From: Leptodontidium sp. MPI-SDFR-AT-0119
Taxonomy: Eukaryota; Ascomycota; Leotiomycetes; Helotiales; Leptodontidiaceae
DNA length: 64,000 nt
Assembly: GCA_020726505.1 (NCBI GenBank)
Contig: JAHLEZ010000022.1
Location: 868,001 to 932,000, forward strand
Reading direction: 5' to 3'
The position numbers and the translations under genes are program-made. Shown here piece after piece: positions 10,841 to 23,487 of the stretch (position 1 is the stretch's first letter; every line of letters begins with the position of its first letter). Below the pieces are notes generated by a model. That model saw only the letters and a list, made by a program, of their open reading frames with translations, was not told where the DNA came from and made no database searches.

Positions 10841-11434
10841 TTAATCTGCTGAGCTCACGTTTCCATCCAAATCCTCAAAGGTATAAACCAGGGAACGAGT
10901 TCTGGTTGCATAGATGGAGGAGGCGACCAGGAGAAAGCAGAACCGGACGGTAAGCATGGCGTTGTGGAAAATGATGACCAAGCCCTTGAACTTCTCGGGC
11001 TGGTAGCGAGCCGCGAAGGCAAAGTAGACAATAACAAAGATGGCGAAAGTGTTCTATGTACCGCAATTGTTAGCTGGGTTTGTTATGTGGTCGTGGAAAT
11101 GGGGATTGAAGTTTGATGGAAGTAGGCCCTCGAAGCGAAAGGATCAAAAATTCAGAAGATAGGGGCGCGAAGCGAGCGAGCAAACAAACAACAGTGCAAC
11201 AAACGTAGGACGTACAGCAAGGATATGGCCAACAGCGTTGAAAATCTCAGTTTCTGAGATCATGGCGACATAGGCTGCCAGAAGAAGGTGCAAGGTGATG
11301 CAGGCGAGAACCAGGTAGCGAACCAGCTTTTGAGGGGGGGGTTGGAAGGGATTGGTGGAGGCTATTGTTGCTGTTTGTAGTATTGTGCTGAATTTTTGTA
11401 TGTGCTGTAGTGGTTTGGGGGCATGCGATTGCAA
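10841..11434 (-). CDS. Small multi-span membrane protein, 143 aa
   Basis: Exons 11434-11216 and 11053-10841 join in phase 0 across a 162-bp intron (GTACGT...TAG). The protein has about three hydrophobic segments: YLVLACITLHLLLAAYVAMI, TFAIFVIVYFAFAARY, and a third around AMLTVRFCFLLVASSIYA. The first follows a Pro-rich stretch (NPFQPPPQKLVRY) after about 38 polar residues. The C-terminus is short and acidic (FEDLDGNVSSAD). No family is recognised. An upstream in-frame start cannot be excluded. Confidence 0.6.
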
Positions 11435-13294
11435 GATCGAGTGTGGGGTGTGAGATAAGACGTTGGTTGACGCTCATAAGATGTGAGGGTGAAGTTTTTG
11501 TTTTGTTTTGCTGGTGTTTTTCGCTCTCGAATGAGGGTTAACGTGGTAGCCTACTCCCTTCTCGCAGCATAGATGGCAGTCGATACGGCCGTGATTTGAA
11601 CGTATAGTTATGCCAACCGATATTGGCTTGTTCGGTATGAGTGAACTGCAACTGTGCAGAAGGGCGTAGCGAAATCCTCTCATTATTCTTCTCAACGAAG
11701 CCGAGAAGAGATACAGCGAGACCGCCAGTCCTAACCAACGCGTTGAAATAGGCCATAAGAAGCTCAGAAAAGGTCTTACTACCTCTTGTATCAGGCAGTC
11801 TTCCAAGAACTCAAGTCCTGTTGTCTAAGTTTGGGAGGGACATGGCAAAACCCTCGGCATGGTACGAACACTTGCCTACACTAGAAGACCCTCCAAGGGT
11901 TCGTGCAAGAAGGTTTGTTGTCACTTGAAATACTGATACCTTCTTTCTTGAGGATGTCAAATACTGGCCGCCTGATCTTAGGTCAGGTGGTATTTAGACT
12001 CAAGACCCAGACGTCTTGCTAGAAAGTTCGGGCGTCAAAGTCAGACTCGCCATGAAGTCCGCGTAGATTTGAAGACTTACGTATTAGGCGAGATTTCAAT
12101 CAGGTGCAAAGAACACCTTGACCACGAGAAGACAATGGTATTGTAAACATGATATTGGACAAAATTCAGTGTCGCTGGTGTTTTGTTTGTCCAAGAGTTG
12201 CAGGTTGAGAGTGCTGGCGGTGGATAAAAACCTCTCCAGCCTCCGGACATAAACTGAGTCTTTTCAAAATTCCATTTTGTACGTCATGGTTGCAGGTGTG
12301 GCAATCTCGGTACAGAAAAATGCCGGGTACCTTCAGCGAAACGCCATGCCAGACTATATCTCATGGCTCATAAAGTCTCAACCAGACAAGTGTGAGACAC
12401 ATGATCGATAAGACCACTCCGTGTGGTTGCTTTTGTTTGGATTGTGTTGTAGGATTGAAACATTGGCAGGGCGAAGGAAGTTTACATATCTCTCGGTGGG
12501 GAATCTGAGCAATCGGACCTGTCTTTCCTGGTGAACTTACTTGCGAATGCTGCAAATCAGGCAGGGGCCAGAAGAAAGAGCGGGTGTTGACCACTATCTT
12601 CTCCAGCATATCTTGTTTCTTCAAGCCTGCGATCGCCGTGGAGATAGTCGAGATATATTCAGGGGTCGGGTTGCCAGATGTGGTAAGTGCTTTGCTACAC
12701 ACAATACTTCTCATCGGCCTGATAATGTATGATGCTGTGGGTAAGTCAAAGAATGATGGCGTTTAATGTACGGTACTTGGAACCTTGGGGTGTGTCGTGC
12801 ATTCGTCGACTACCCTGATCCTCTCAGACCGGCCGCGGGTGATTTTGTAGTCATCCTGGTACCAGAAGGCACCAATTTACTAGCATAAGTCCTCAATGCC
12901 CCCAATAGGTGTAAACCCGCTGTGATGAGGAAGATTTCGTTGCTGTTGTTAAAAGGTTCGGATGCACAGAAAAGAATTTATAGGCATTGAGGAAGACTCT
13001 CGGCTTAGTCGTCCGGTAGGAAGGAAGTGATGTTGAGGGGAAGTGCGACTGCTAGACACAACGGGACTTTTGTCGGCGGCGAGATAGGCGAAATGTGCTT
13101 GTTGAAGTTTCTCGCACCGCGCAGGGAACTTGGAACTCGTCGAAGAAAGCACATGCGCAACTCAGCCATTTAATAGGCTTGTTGCCATGAACCAGATCTG
13201 ATAGAGGCCCAGATACCTGTACATCCTGTGACGCACTCACTTAAGATGTAACTCCGTGAGTATGCGACTTCAACGAATGGTGTTCTCTGTTAGC
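11435..13294. other. Gene-poor region
   Basis: Contains scattered open frames of 60-117 codons on both strands, none with a recognisable domain or a consistent exon chain. The most protein-like is the minus-strand frame 11756-11538, without support. Confidence 0.4.
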
Positions 13295-13400
13295 TTCGTG
13301 AATGTACATGTTCTCTCTCTCCGAATCAAAGCCGTGGGCAGCTCTATAAAACAAGAGGCTCATTTTCCCTACACAATTCCCCAAGAGAAACACCGCTGCG
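13295..13400 (+). repeat. Dispersed repeat, copy B
   Basis: Diverged copy of 2850-2985. Shared blocks include TAGCTTCGTGAATG, a CCGTGGGCAGCTCTATAAAA block and CTACACAATTCCCCAAGAG. Same orientation as copy A, about 10.4 kb apart. Confidence 0.6.
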
Positions 13401-13917
13401 ACTATTCAGATTCAAGATGCGACAATTAGAGCTGTTCGGTATAGTTATCGGAACAGGCTGGAACAGTTACTGTTCGCAGTAGTGTACGTTCTGTATTACT
13501 AGCTCCGTATTCAGGTGGTCTAATACATACGTCGTACCGTATTCCTAAGACATATGTATTAACAGAGGGAGTGATAATATTATATTATACTAAAAGGGAG
13601 TACTAAGCCTACTTTAGCCTCGATGTCTTTCTTTAGGAGGGTCCCATATTACTAAAGTGGGGAATTTTCATTATACTGCACACACTACTGCGAACACTGG
13701 GAACAGCCATTTTTGACTGGATCATGCTGCTAGGCCTGAGAATTGCCTCGATATGAGTCCAACAAGCGAACGTGATCACCTTGCTGCAGGCCATCAGGGT
13801 AAAGTCAGAAGCAGCCAAACAGCTGACGGACGAGACACATGATCATTAACAGGTAGTCTAGCTAGCAAAGACCTTCTCGTAAGGCTCATGGGACTTGAAT
13901 CATTCCTTGCGTACATT

Positions 13918-15611
13918 TTAAATAATGGAAATCACGTAACCTGACTCCCCGAGAGATTCATACTCCAGACAATCTTCCGTGCATTTTCTTGGCAAGCTGA
14001 AGCAGTTGCTCTCTGTTATGGATATCCCTTCTCCTCTTGCCCAAACTGGGTTTCTTGTTCTTGAGGTTCCCTCGAATGTTCCGCATCGTCGAAACTGTCC
14101 TCTGCTACCCCCCGTTGGTAACAATACAAGACCCGCTAGTTCAAATCGTGGTGTTCTATTTTGGGCGTACTGTGCGGAGCTTCTCTTCAATAGGAACAGA
14201 TGAGGCCTGTCTTGGAGTCGTAGAGTACCACCAATTCTATCCATGTGAATGCACGCACTTCCTCCCATGGAATAAACCTGACAGCTACTCTTAAGCATTA
14301 CTTTGTGAAGTAAAATGCTGCCGTTCGGACCAGAGCGTTGGCTGGTGAAGAAGAGCCTCCTCAGGCATCCGGAAACCCGTATCCATGCATTCGTGACCTC
14401 GCCATACTTGTCCTCCGTAAGGTGGTCTATGTGAACATCGATCAATCTGGCCACACTTGCCGTATTATCGTGTGACGCGTAAGCCCACACTGGCTCAGAA
14501 ACGCTTGCCCAAGACCACGATGGCGCACGGTATTGCTCAGGCTGACTATCGTGAAGAGCCGCTACATGAGACACTCTTTCTGATGGCTCAACGTGCCACA
14601 GCATTTGCAGTAAAACAGTGTTTCGCCACAAGCCAGCAAGGTAGTCCCCAGGTCCACCCAGCAGTTTGAATTCTTTTGCAATCCCGGATATTGCGACTAA
14701 TTTGTCACTTCCTTTGGTAAGAAAGCACTTCGAATAGTCGATGATAATCTGATTCCAGTGGTGGGTTGCGTCGAATAAGTCCTCGTGTATTGATGGGTCG
14801 GCCTTGATATTGTCTGGGGGTACTAAACCATCCATGACTGCTTGGAGTCCGTCAGGATATATCTCGGAGGCTTTGCATGTTCGGCAATCCCAGAACAAAT
14901 ACTGGCTGCCGAAGTTGAGAACTCTCGGGGCCAATATACGTTCTTGGACTACCCATGCCCGACTGTAGAGTGGCTGGTGTTGATCATGTGGTAACCATTG
15001 ATCCGAACGGCTTTCCAAGAGGAACTCGCCGTTAGGCCTATTGGAAAACTTGGTTTTTACCAAACACGGGCGAAGTAGTCTTGGATCTCTCTGGCGAAAA
15101 CAGCCTCCGTCGCTACTGCTAGAAGCTGCTGCTGCAATATTGAACAATGACCCCTTGTATACGTTGCACATTGACACCGACTCATGCCGCCAGTCTTGAA
15201 GAGAATCTTGGATAATACACAACGAATCGATCCAGAGATATTTTACTCCAAGTCTTCCCGCAACAAGTACTGTATCTTGAAAAGTCTGAGCAAGGAGGGA
15301 CAAAGGGATACCTCTTGCAAGTTGCGTGTGTGTTTCCCCAGTCAACTTGAAGAACTGAGCATCTCCCCAGCAATGGCTTAAAGTCACATATGCTGGATGG
15401 GAAAGAAGTTCACATGTCTCTCGTAGGCGAAGTTGTCCAACACTTGGCTCATTTAGTTCCAGGAGTCTAGTCGGTAGCTTGGTGATTATCACTTTGCAAC
15501 TGGGATGAGAGGAGATGCAAGTTTGAAGCCATGTCGAGGCATAGCTGAAGCTGGCTTCTGATGCTGTGTTGGTGTGTGGAATTTCCCATTGTCCAAGTGC
15601 CGGCTGGAGTG
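13918..15611 (-). CDS. HET-domain (heterokaryon incompatibility) protein, N-terminal exon uncertain
   Basis: One long frame runs from about 15611 to the stop at 13918. HET-domain proteins drive incompatibility cell death when unlike hyphae fuse. All three blocks of the domain are visible. Block 1 is YVTLSHCWGDAQFFKL, block 2 is LWIDSLCIIQDSLQDW with CNVYKGSLFNIAAAAS, and block 3 is YSRAWVVQERILAPRVLNFG with LFWDCR. In front is the familiar linker with TWLQTCISSHPSCK and LPTRLLEL. The first ATG in this frame is at 15492, inside that linker, so the true start lies further upstream. An acceptor at 15612-15614 and a donor at 15667 (intron about 56 bp) suggest another exon above 15668, which I could not close to an ATG. 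About 300 residues follow the domain, without a recognised effector domain. Confidence 0.85.
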
Positions 15612-17337
15612 CTATGTTGCCGTCAGCGCGATGGAATCGACGATGCGATATGCGGCAAAATCCTTACCAGTAGCGGTAAAGGCTTCAGTTGGCCTAGATA
15701 GAATTTGAGTTGTGCAACACTGCCACCTGTTTGTGCTACCTGCAGCCAGGCAAGCGTCTGCAGTGCTTCTTCAAAGTCTCACTTCTGACAGCCCCAGAAG
15801 CACTGGCAATATCGAAGGGCTTTGGACTTTTGAAATCCCTTGATGTATCTGATTTTCTTTCTGCTCGGCTAAGCCCACCCTCGCGAGACCGAATACAATA
15901 TTCAGAAAATTCACAACGACCTACCTACCCACATATACATCCACCCAGACCCAGACCACATGTAACCACAAGTAAAGAAACAAACATAGAAGGATAAAAT
16001 TTGTTGCTCACGAAAGGAGAATAAGTCTTACCTGGTATAATAAGTGGCCAAGATGTCAAGTGTTTCCCATTAGACATAACTCACGATAGATGTGGTATTG
16101 ATATAAATCGCATGTAGACTGATGAGCGTGAGTCGAGTTCTCTAGCTTACGATCCGATCCGAGTCTTGGCTCTAGATTGTCGGACCCGATAACTGACCTG
16201 ACTCAGTGTTGTTTTCGGAGTCTTGTATTTTCTGGTGTTGGTGTCTTGGTTGATGCATCGAAGAAGCTTGGAGGGCAGATAAGCAGTCTTGGAAATTTCT
16301 CTCGGGATGGCCAAGGAATCGGCCGCGTACTGCCAGTTGGCAGCTGCTATCTTGACGGAAAGTGGATAAAAGGCACAGTCAGCGGAACAGTCGAGATGAG
16401 ACGCTGTTTGGACGGTTTGAAGCTCGAGGATATTGTTGGGATGAATGTATTGGCATGGAAATGAAAGAATGGTCAAAGATGATCCAGAGGCACGAAAGGA
16501 ATCACAATTGATGGAGCGATATCAGGTGAAGATGTCTCTTCCCCAAATTCTTCTTTGGAGTTTTCTTGGCAATGGCCAAACGACTTAAATGAGGATATAG
16601 ATATCTCGGAAAACTCTGCTCTGTTGTGAGCAAAGCCGAAACGAGGCGGAAGTTTCCTAGAAACACATCGAAGTCATTCTGCTCTTTCAAACGTCTTGGC
16701 GCTCCATTTGTGCATGAAGCAATTTCAATGAGGATATAAAATGTCTTGGAAACCTTCACTTGATAACAAGTGGAGATTTGCAAGCGACGAAGGGAAAAAA
16801 TCGACAGACGCAGCCAGGTTCTCCAGAGTCCACACGTGGGTGTCTGTCAAGAAAAAGAACAAGAGGTCTTGGGGTTTCTGCTTTCGAAAGGCTTGGAAAC
16901 GGCGTGATGAATTCTTGGCTGGTCATGATTTCGGCGGGGTCCTGTTGAGGGGTTGTTTCAACATACGAAGTCGTCAATGGGAGGAAGGTTTAGTACGGAA
17001 TTCTGGAGAGTCCTTCCGCTCTGTGAAGGAGGGAATGACACTTCATTGTTCTCTTCCTCGAAACTTGTAGGGCATGTTGAATACAACAAGACAAAGATTC
17101 GATGCCACAGAGTAAAATAGTTCGAGACGTGTTGCTTGTAATGAGCAGACGAACAAGTCGGTCGAAGTAGAAATCTCCTAGTGCACCCGTCGGTGGAAGA
17201 CCGGATGGCTTTAGAACACTCTTGGGTTGGAAACAAGCTCCGCTAGGAATCCCAAGCTCTGAGGAGTGAAATCACCCCATACCAAGACAGCGACGACTCG
17301 GTCTGGACGCATCGATCAAGCTATTTTTGTGGGCATC
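15612..17337. other. Region without a supported gene
   Basis: The first ~150 bp may hold the 5' exon of the HET gene: a minus-strand stretch around 15785-15668 encodes EEALQTLAWLQVAQTGGSVA. Beyond that only unconvincing frames are seen, such as 16177-16464 (+) and 16783-16502 (-). Confidence 0.35.
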
Positions 17338-18644
17338 TCATCGCACTTCTGAGCCTTTCTCCACGATGAGCAAGCGTTCGCGGAGGCTTGTCTTCCTTAT
17401 GCCCGAAACCAGCGCTGACGAGTCCGGGCCTGTCATCTGAAGATGCAACCCCAAGAACCGTATGCGGGCTTCCAAGAGTTTGCGCTGTGATGCCGAAACA
17501 CCGCCCAGAAAAAGGGGTCGTCGGAGGCGGGGACAGCGTCTCAGACCCTTCACTTCGGCTGGCGGTGGAAAATGGGGGGAAAGAAGAGTTTGCCAGACCG
17601 AAGAGTCGGTATAGGGCGAGAGAGAAGGGACCAGAAGTTCGTCCTCTGTTGAATTCTGAGTTTGTTGATGTTTCGAGAGGAAAGGGGTGGCCCGGATGGG
17701 GGTATGGGGAATCCTAGTGCACCTGAAGGCTTGGATGCGAGGCTTGAGTGAGCCAGCGACAGCTGCTGCTGCTGAACAGGCAATAAAAGACAAAGCCAAC
17801 AACGATAGGAATGACAATGGTAATAAAGATACATAGCAAATAACCGATGGGGTGCTGTCGTACTATATCATCAACAAAAGCTTTCTGCCAAATTACACTG
17901 CATTTTCCAAGTCGGATGTGCGGCCATCGTCGGGAAGCCCCTAAGGACACCAAGCCATCTTGTGTTTCTTTGGCCGCAGCTGTCAATGGCGGGCTGCTAG
18001 ACCCCGCGACTTGGTGTACGAGCGAGTACGACCACAACATCACTTCAACATATCTTAGCTAAATATTAACACAACACAAAGAAATGAATACTCCCATACA
18101 CACAAGAGCAAGGGTTTCCTGGAAATTGTGTGTAGAAGAGTTTGCGTGTTTATTTGCAGTCTATTTCTAACTTTTACCGCGTTGCCGCGCTTGCATTTCG
18201 TTGCTTTCGGTGGCTTGCATCGTTGCTCTGAGAGTGGCATGTTTTTCTCTCATGGGTAGGCCTTGGCTTCTTCATTTGGATTGGATGGATGCAGTTACGA
18301 CGGCGATGCGGCGATGTCGACGACTCGCCATCGCCTCCCCTCAGTTCTGCCTGTCTCAGTTCGACGTGGAGGTCAGACTGGGCAGGAGTCTGCAATTTCT
18401 TTGTCCCCTCCACGCCGCGGGCAGGTAGCATCTTTGGGCTCGCCTCCGCATCCACGACGTCAAGTCCCTGCTTATTTCGTGATGACAGCATCCACTTCTT
18501 CTTGGGAAACCCTTCATTCGGAGATTCTTCGCCATGGGGATCCCCACTGGATACTGCCAAGTTCGGTGAATAAACTCCTCCACTGTCCTGCCGGCGCAGA
18601 ATCAGCCAGCTACCCGTGTTGACCAGTCCCCTTTCAGTTGTCAT
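17338..18644 (-). CDS. Possible hypothetical gene with one transmembrane segment
   Basis: Three overlapping minus-strand open stretches, 18644-18174, 18043-17714 and 17834-17338, might be exons of one gene. The middle one has a strong hydrophobic segment (IGYLLCIFITIVIPIVVGFV) preceded by polar sequence. No exon chain could be proved and no family is recognised. Low confidence. Confidence 0.25.
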
Positions 18645-19337
18645 TCTGATATTTTAAGCTGCAAAAAGCCTTATCAAGGCTTGCCAAGTTCAGATGCTAA
18701 AACCAAATCTGGAGGACCGCGTCCACGGTTGGCTTACACTTCACCAGCAGCCCACAACCCTCGTAAGCCACACCCGGGGCTGCTGGCGGTAGATGGGACA
18801 AACACACCTCCTTTACCCCTTCCAAGATATGTCTTCTCTTGGTATTCCTGCCAAAGCAACAACAGAGGGCCCAGTGACCCATGGCTAGTTATAGCTCCCA
18901 AGATATTTGGCAGTTACAAGCGTTACAAGACCCCTAAGACTCATGATTCAGAATGGGCGAATTGGCATTCCGGGGTGTAAGTCGAAGGCGACTTGGCTGC
19001 TGTGCCTAGTCGGCCAAAAAAAGAAGAGATGGTAGCCAAGTGAGATCGATGCACGGTGGGAGATGCCGCGCTCATTTATATATCGTTGCCTCTTCCCTTC
19101 ATCAGACCATTTTGTTTCTCGTCCATCATCAGCATTCCTCGTTCTCTTTCGTCTACCGTCCTTTTTGGTTTCTATTCCGTTTTCTTCCATTCCTTCATCC
19201 GTCGATCGATATTATTCTTCAGGGCCAGGCGCTCATTCGGTCTTCATTTATCTTCTATTCTTCATTTTTTGTTCGGATTTCTTCTAATCACTGACGCCAT
19301 ATACCCTACCGAAAACAAACACTCTCTCTAGACCACC
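18645..19337. promoter_or_regulatory. Upstream region of the carbonic anhydrase gene
   Basis: No gene is supported. A TATA-like TTTATATATC lies near 19075-19085, followed by a pyrimidine-rich stretch to about 19290, a layout usual for a strongly expressed fungal promoter and leader. The start context at 19338 is CACCATG. Confidence 0.4.
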
Positions 19338-20774
19338 ATGAAGTCTTCAGCATCAACCCTCGCCCTTCTTTTCGCTACTCTGTTCCTCGATAGTGCCTCT
19401 GCATCATGTGGTCACGGTACCAGTTTGTTGAAGCGTAAAGTCAACTACAAGAGACAAGAAGCTGGAGAGGCAGTCAAGACCGTTGAGGTTGGACAATTCG
19501 GATACATTGGAGCTGTTGGCCCGTATGTCTACACAACTTCATCAAATCTCACAAACTAACATTTCCAAGTACCAACTGGGCAGCCCTCGCTGCTGAGAAT
19601 AGCGATTGTGCTGTCAGCAAGCAACAATCCCCCATCGACGTAACCAACAGTTCAACAACTCTCGTCGCTCCAGGTGCCCTCGCAATCACCATCCCAAATG
19701 TCGAAGCTGCGGAATTCGAGAACATCGGTACTACAATCGAGGTAGTAATGGAAGGAAAGGGTGCCGAGACCGTCGTCGGTGGAAAGGCGTAAGCTTTAGC
19801 CAAGCCATTCTTGTATCACAACCATTGACTGACATCCCCAACTACAGATTCGAACTCAAGCAGTTCCATTTCCACTCTCCTAGCGAGCATACCGTTAACG
19901 GAGAATATTTCCCCTTGGAAATGCACATGGTGCACGAAGCTGCTGGTACGTACTTCGAATTCGCTTGTCCACCCAACTCCCTGTATAAACTCAGCAAAAC
20001 CACCTACTAACACAAAAACAGATGGAGCCATCGCCGTCATCGCCGCACAATTCCAACTCTCCGAGACTGGCGAGACAACCTCCCTCCTAACATCCGTCGT
20101 CGAGAAGATCGGCGCCATCTCCGCCCCAGGCTCAGTAACAGAGACCGGCCCATTGGACTTCGCACCTCTGGTCGACGTTCTCTCTAAGCAATCCCTGCAC
20201 ACCTATGCCGGCTCTCTCACCACCCCTCCTTGCGCCGAGGGCTTGAACTTCTTCATCACCACCGAGCAGTTGCCATTGAACGTTGCGACTTTCAACCAGA
20301 TCAAGGCTGTCGTCGGTTTCAACGCTAGGTTCACCCAGAATACCGCCGGCCAGGATAACCTCCTCGCTGCTAGTGCGAAGACTGTTGCTACCATTGAGGC
20401 CGCTGCTGGAGGTGCCGAAGCCGTCACCGCTGCACCTGTAGCTGAAGCTGCGAAGCCTGCTGTTGTCGCTGAAGGTGTTGCTGCTGAGGTAAATCCCCCT
20501 TCTTCATCTTCCCTCTCTCTTCCCCGTTCTCGTTCTTCAACTCTAGCACAATTGTCTGCTCCAAATCCCATTGCAGCAAGAGATGTATCTGGGCTCTCTC
20601 GCCTCTCCCCTTCACTCTCTTTCTGGCGTAGATTAGAGTTGCTGACTTGTGTTTCTTGTTTAAAAGGCTCCCGGCGCCAGCTCAAATGTCATCACTGCGG
20701 GTAGCTTGGGCGAGGCGAGTGAGATCGTGAAGGGTCTCACTGGATTGGATCTTGGTGCGTTGTTGGGCAACTAG
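19338..20774 (+). CDS. Secreted alpha-type carbonic anhydrase, 358 aa
   Basis: Five exons sum to 358 residues: 19338-19522, 19570-19788, 19848-19945, 20022-20488 and 20667-20774. The enzyme interconverts CO2 and bicarbonate with zinc. Residues 1-22 are a clear signal peptide ([15 protein letters not shown] start, ending ASA). Two Lys-Arg sites (LLKRK and YKRQE) could be Kex2 cuts releasing a short propeptide. Zinc ligands are in place: two His in [11 protein letters not shown] and one in LEMHMVHE. The substrate-pocket motif is [18 protein letters not shown] and GPTNW fit the N-terminal part of the alpha fold. After the domain comes an Ala/Val/Glu-rich tail of about 60 residues ([16 protein letters not shown] and on) that looks like a flexible linker, and an end [10 protein letters not shown] of unknown role. 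The product should be outside the cell or in the wall. Confidence 0.92.
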
Positions 20775-22002
20775 ATTCGATTTGACCCGTTCTTGTTGTG
20801 TTTACTCCGCACTCGTGGTCTAGCGAGGGACGAGAGGTACTTTTGTTTAATTTTTGATATTTGGTTGAGCTGCTGTATTGGAAGAGGTGCTCCGGACGGC
20901 GTGATAAAATGTCTGGGGCTTGGATGAAATAAATAGATGGAGATATATGAAGACCGTTTTTATAGATGAGTAGTTGAATATGAAGATGATGGCGAAACAA
21001 ATGATTGGGAGTGAGGCCGATGTGATGATGGATACCTTGTTCTGCATTGACGAGTCTCATTTTGGGCATGGGAGAACACGGGAGTGAGTACTTCCTTGTC
21101 TTGCATAAGCATTGAATCAAGAGGCTCTGGGCTCGACCTGGGTTTATTAGTAACACAAGAGGATCGAACATCTCAACTCCTTCTAACTTATGGCTGGAAA
21201 TAAATGCCTCGACTCTTTTCCACCTCGATACTTGCGTAGCAGCTTAATCTTCCCGTTCCTTCAATTTCTTCTTACAAGGTGAAGAGCTATGAGAAGAACA
21301 AACAGCAGAATGCGAAACCCTTCAATGATTCTCTTCTTGCCCCCTTTTTTTCTCTGGAAAGGGAGTGTCTCTTTGACTCCCTCCTTTTTATCGCCATAGT
21401 CATTCCGCGCCTGCTGAATTACTTGTTATTTGCAAAATCAAAATCAAAACTCCGAGACATGTTGGCAGATGATAGCAGGATACACGGAACAGATTCGATG
21501 ACGCGTTAAAAAAAGAGAATGAATGTCAACAAGAGTACATGCAGATTATTTATTACATGTGGAGATAAAATTGAAAGAATACACAACTGGACTGCAGCTG
21601 ACTAGCCGCACCTCCTTCGCTCAGCTCACTCGCGACGAAAGGAAGATTTTGTATGTAGCTCCACGGGCGAAGCCTGAGTATACATGTTTGGCAAGTAGTC
21701 AAGTGATGTTCACATCCCAATCAGGATTCAAGGACAATTCGAGCATATCGACGCGCGAAGGACTGAACCTTGGGTGGGAGCAGAGCGGCAAGCTTAACGA
21801 TAGAACACCTCAAGTTATGCAGTTATCCCTTCCGGCCCTTTGAGATTGTGAAATGCAAGGATCATAAAATAAGCATTAACACTACCGAGTGGACGAATAT
21901 CATAATATATACAATGAGCATTAATTCGTAAATTTTTAACCACATGCCACACACCACCACACACCTCACTCCACCCCACCCTTCCAAATCCAACCTCAAC
22001 CA
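20775..22002. other. Intergenic region
   Basis: Only short frames; the 106-codon frame at 21523-21843 (+) has no recognised domain. Nothing supported. Confidence 0.45.
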
Positions 22003-23256
22003 TTAACCAAACAAATTCCTGAGCTTAAACCGACCAGACTCTCTCTTAGACCCAGTCAACGAATTCCACGACTCGGTCCTTGATCGCATCTCATTCTGCG
22101 GGGACCGCGGCGGCGGCGGCTGAGCAGTCTGCTGTGTCGACGGCCTCTCGCTATCGACACTCACTCTGGAGAAAGAAACGTCGGGTTCTCCTCTCATCGC
22201 TTTTTCGACGCCTTGGTACTGGCGTCGGTAATCGTCGTGTTTGGTTTTGGCGGCTATGTACTGCTTCTCGGCTTCTCGGCGTCGCTCTTGAAGGGCAGCC
22301 ATTTCGGCGTCTAGTTGGTCAATCTGTGTGTTGGGAATGATTAGCATTCTCCTTCATCAAAGGGAAAGAAAAAGTAATCAGACAGTGGAAAGTGGTAGTG
22401 GTTGTTCCGAGCTATGTCAAAAATTTGCCTAGAGCAAAATGCATTGTCTGCTAATGTTCTGGCAAGGTCTCATGTAGAAGGAAACAGAACTCGACATACC
22501 AGATCCTGTGCATCATTCATCTGTGTGTCATATTCCTGAATCTTTCCATTCAAAGGTTTCAGGACGCTGGAAATGACACTGGGGCTGTTGAGGCGAGGAA
22601 TTGCATTTCCCATCGATTGACCGCCCTCCGGTCCACGGGGCACCTTTGACTTCGGCGGTGAGGATCTTGTCGGGCTTTGTTGGGTGGGAACGGGATCCGC
22701 TCTACTTCTGGTGTTCGGAAGTGATTGTTTGTATGACGCTGAGTTGGGTTGAGTCGGTCCGGATCCAGATGCAGTGGTTTCGGTCCTGCTATCGGGTGGG
22801 AGGGCTGTAGACGGGGGTGATTGATCACCTGATTCGTCTGTTCGTCTGTACCCACGACGTCTGGATGTTGGTTGTTGCTGCTGCTGTTGTATCTGTTCTT
22901 GTCGCCGTCTGATGGCCTCGTTCGTCTTGCTCAAGAGCTCTTCATGAGGTAAACCTTGACCTGAGTAGGATGGGGGGCGTTGCATGTCCACGGATGGCCC
23001 TCGTCGGAAAGGCGCATTATTTGCAACTGGCGATGCTGGATCAGTTGGCACCTGCTGAAGAGTCAGAACAGTACCCAAGTATTTCAATTGAGTAGCTTAC
23101 CTGATGCTGCGAGAGCTGAGGAGCAGCTTCTCGAGTCGGTGAGCGTTGAGCAGCGGGTTGATCGAGGTTTTCGTAAACATCCGCATAGTAATGTTGGCTT
23201 CCCCGCCTACGATTGTCGACTTCCCGGGGCAGCGGTCTGTTCTGAGAGGACTGCAT
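22003..23256 (-). CDS. Hypothetical coiled-coil protein, 342 aa
   Basis: Exons 23256-23101, 23051-22500 and 22323-22003 are all in phase 0 and sum to 342 residues. The N-terminal two thirds are Pro/Ser/Gln/Arg-rich and disordered, with a glutamine run near RQEQIQQQQQQPTSRRRGYR. From about residue 215 a coiled coil runs through VISSVLKPLNGKIQEYDTQM, then IDQLDAEMAALQERRREAEK, to about residue 285. A basic Ser-rich tail follows, ending SGRFKLRNLFG. The shape suggests a scaffold or cytoskeletal adaptor, but no family is recognised. The left arm of the inverted-repeat element at 23488 lies 232 bp upstream of the start. Confidence 0.65.
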
Positions 23257-23487
23257 TTCGAATCGGATTCGACTTCCAATATTCACAACAACGAGAAGAA
23301 TGAAACAATAATAAAAGTGATGATATGGACGGAAGATTGAATGAATGGGGAATGTAAAGCGAGTTGCAGGGGGTGATAAAGGGTAGGGAAGATTCGGTGG
23401 CGCCAGCCCCAACCTCCTCATCTCGCCTCGCTAAATCGTGTGGCGGGGATCTCCCGACCCGCATAATTTCCCGAACAGCAGTGGATT

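Noticed and set aside
20203..20685. 160-codon minus-strand frame
   Set aside because: Antisense to the carbonic anhydrase exons; Ala/Thr-rich mirror of its Ala-rich tail.
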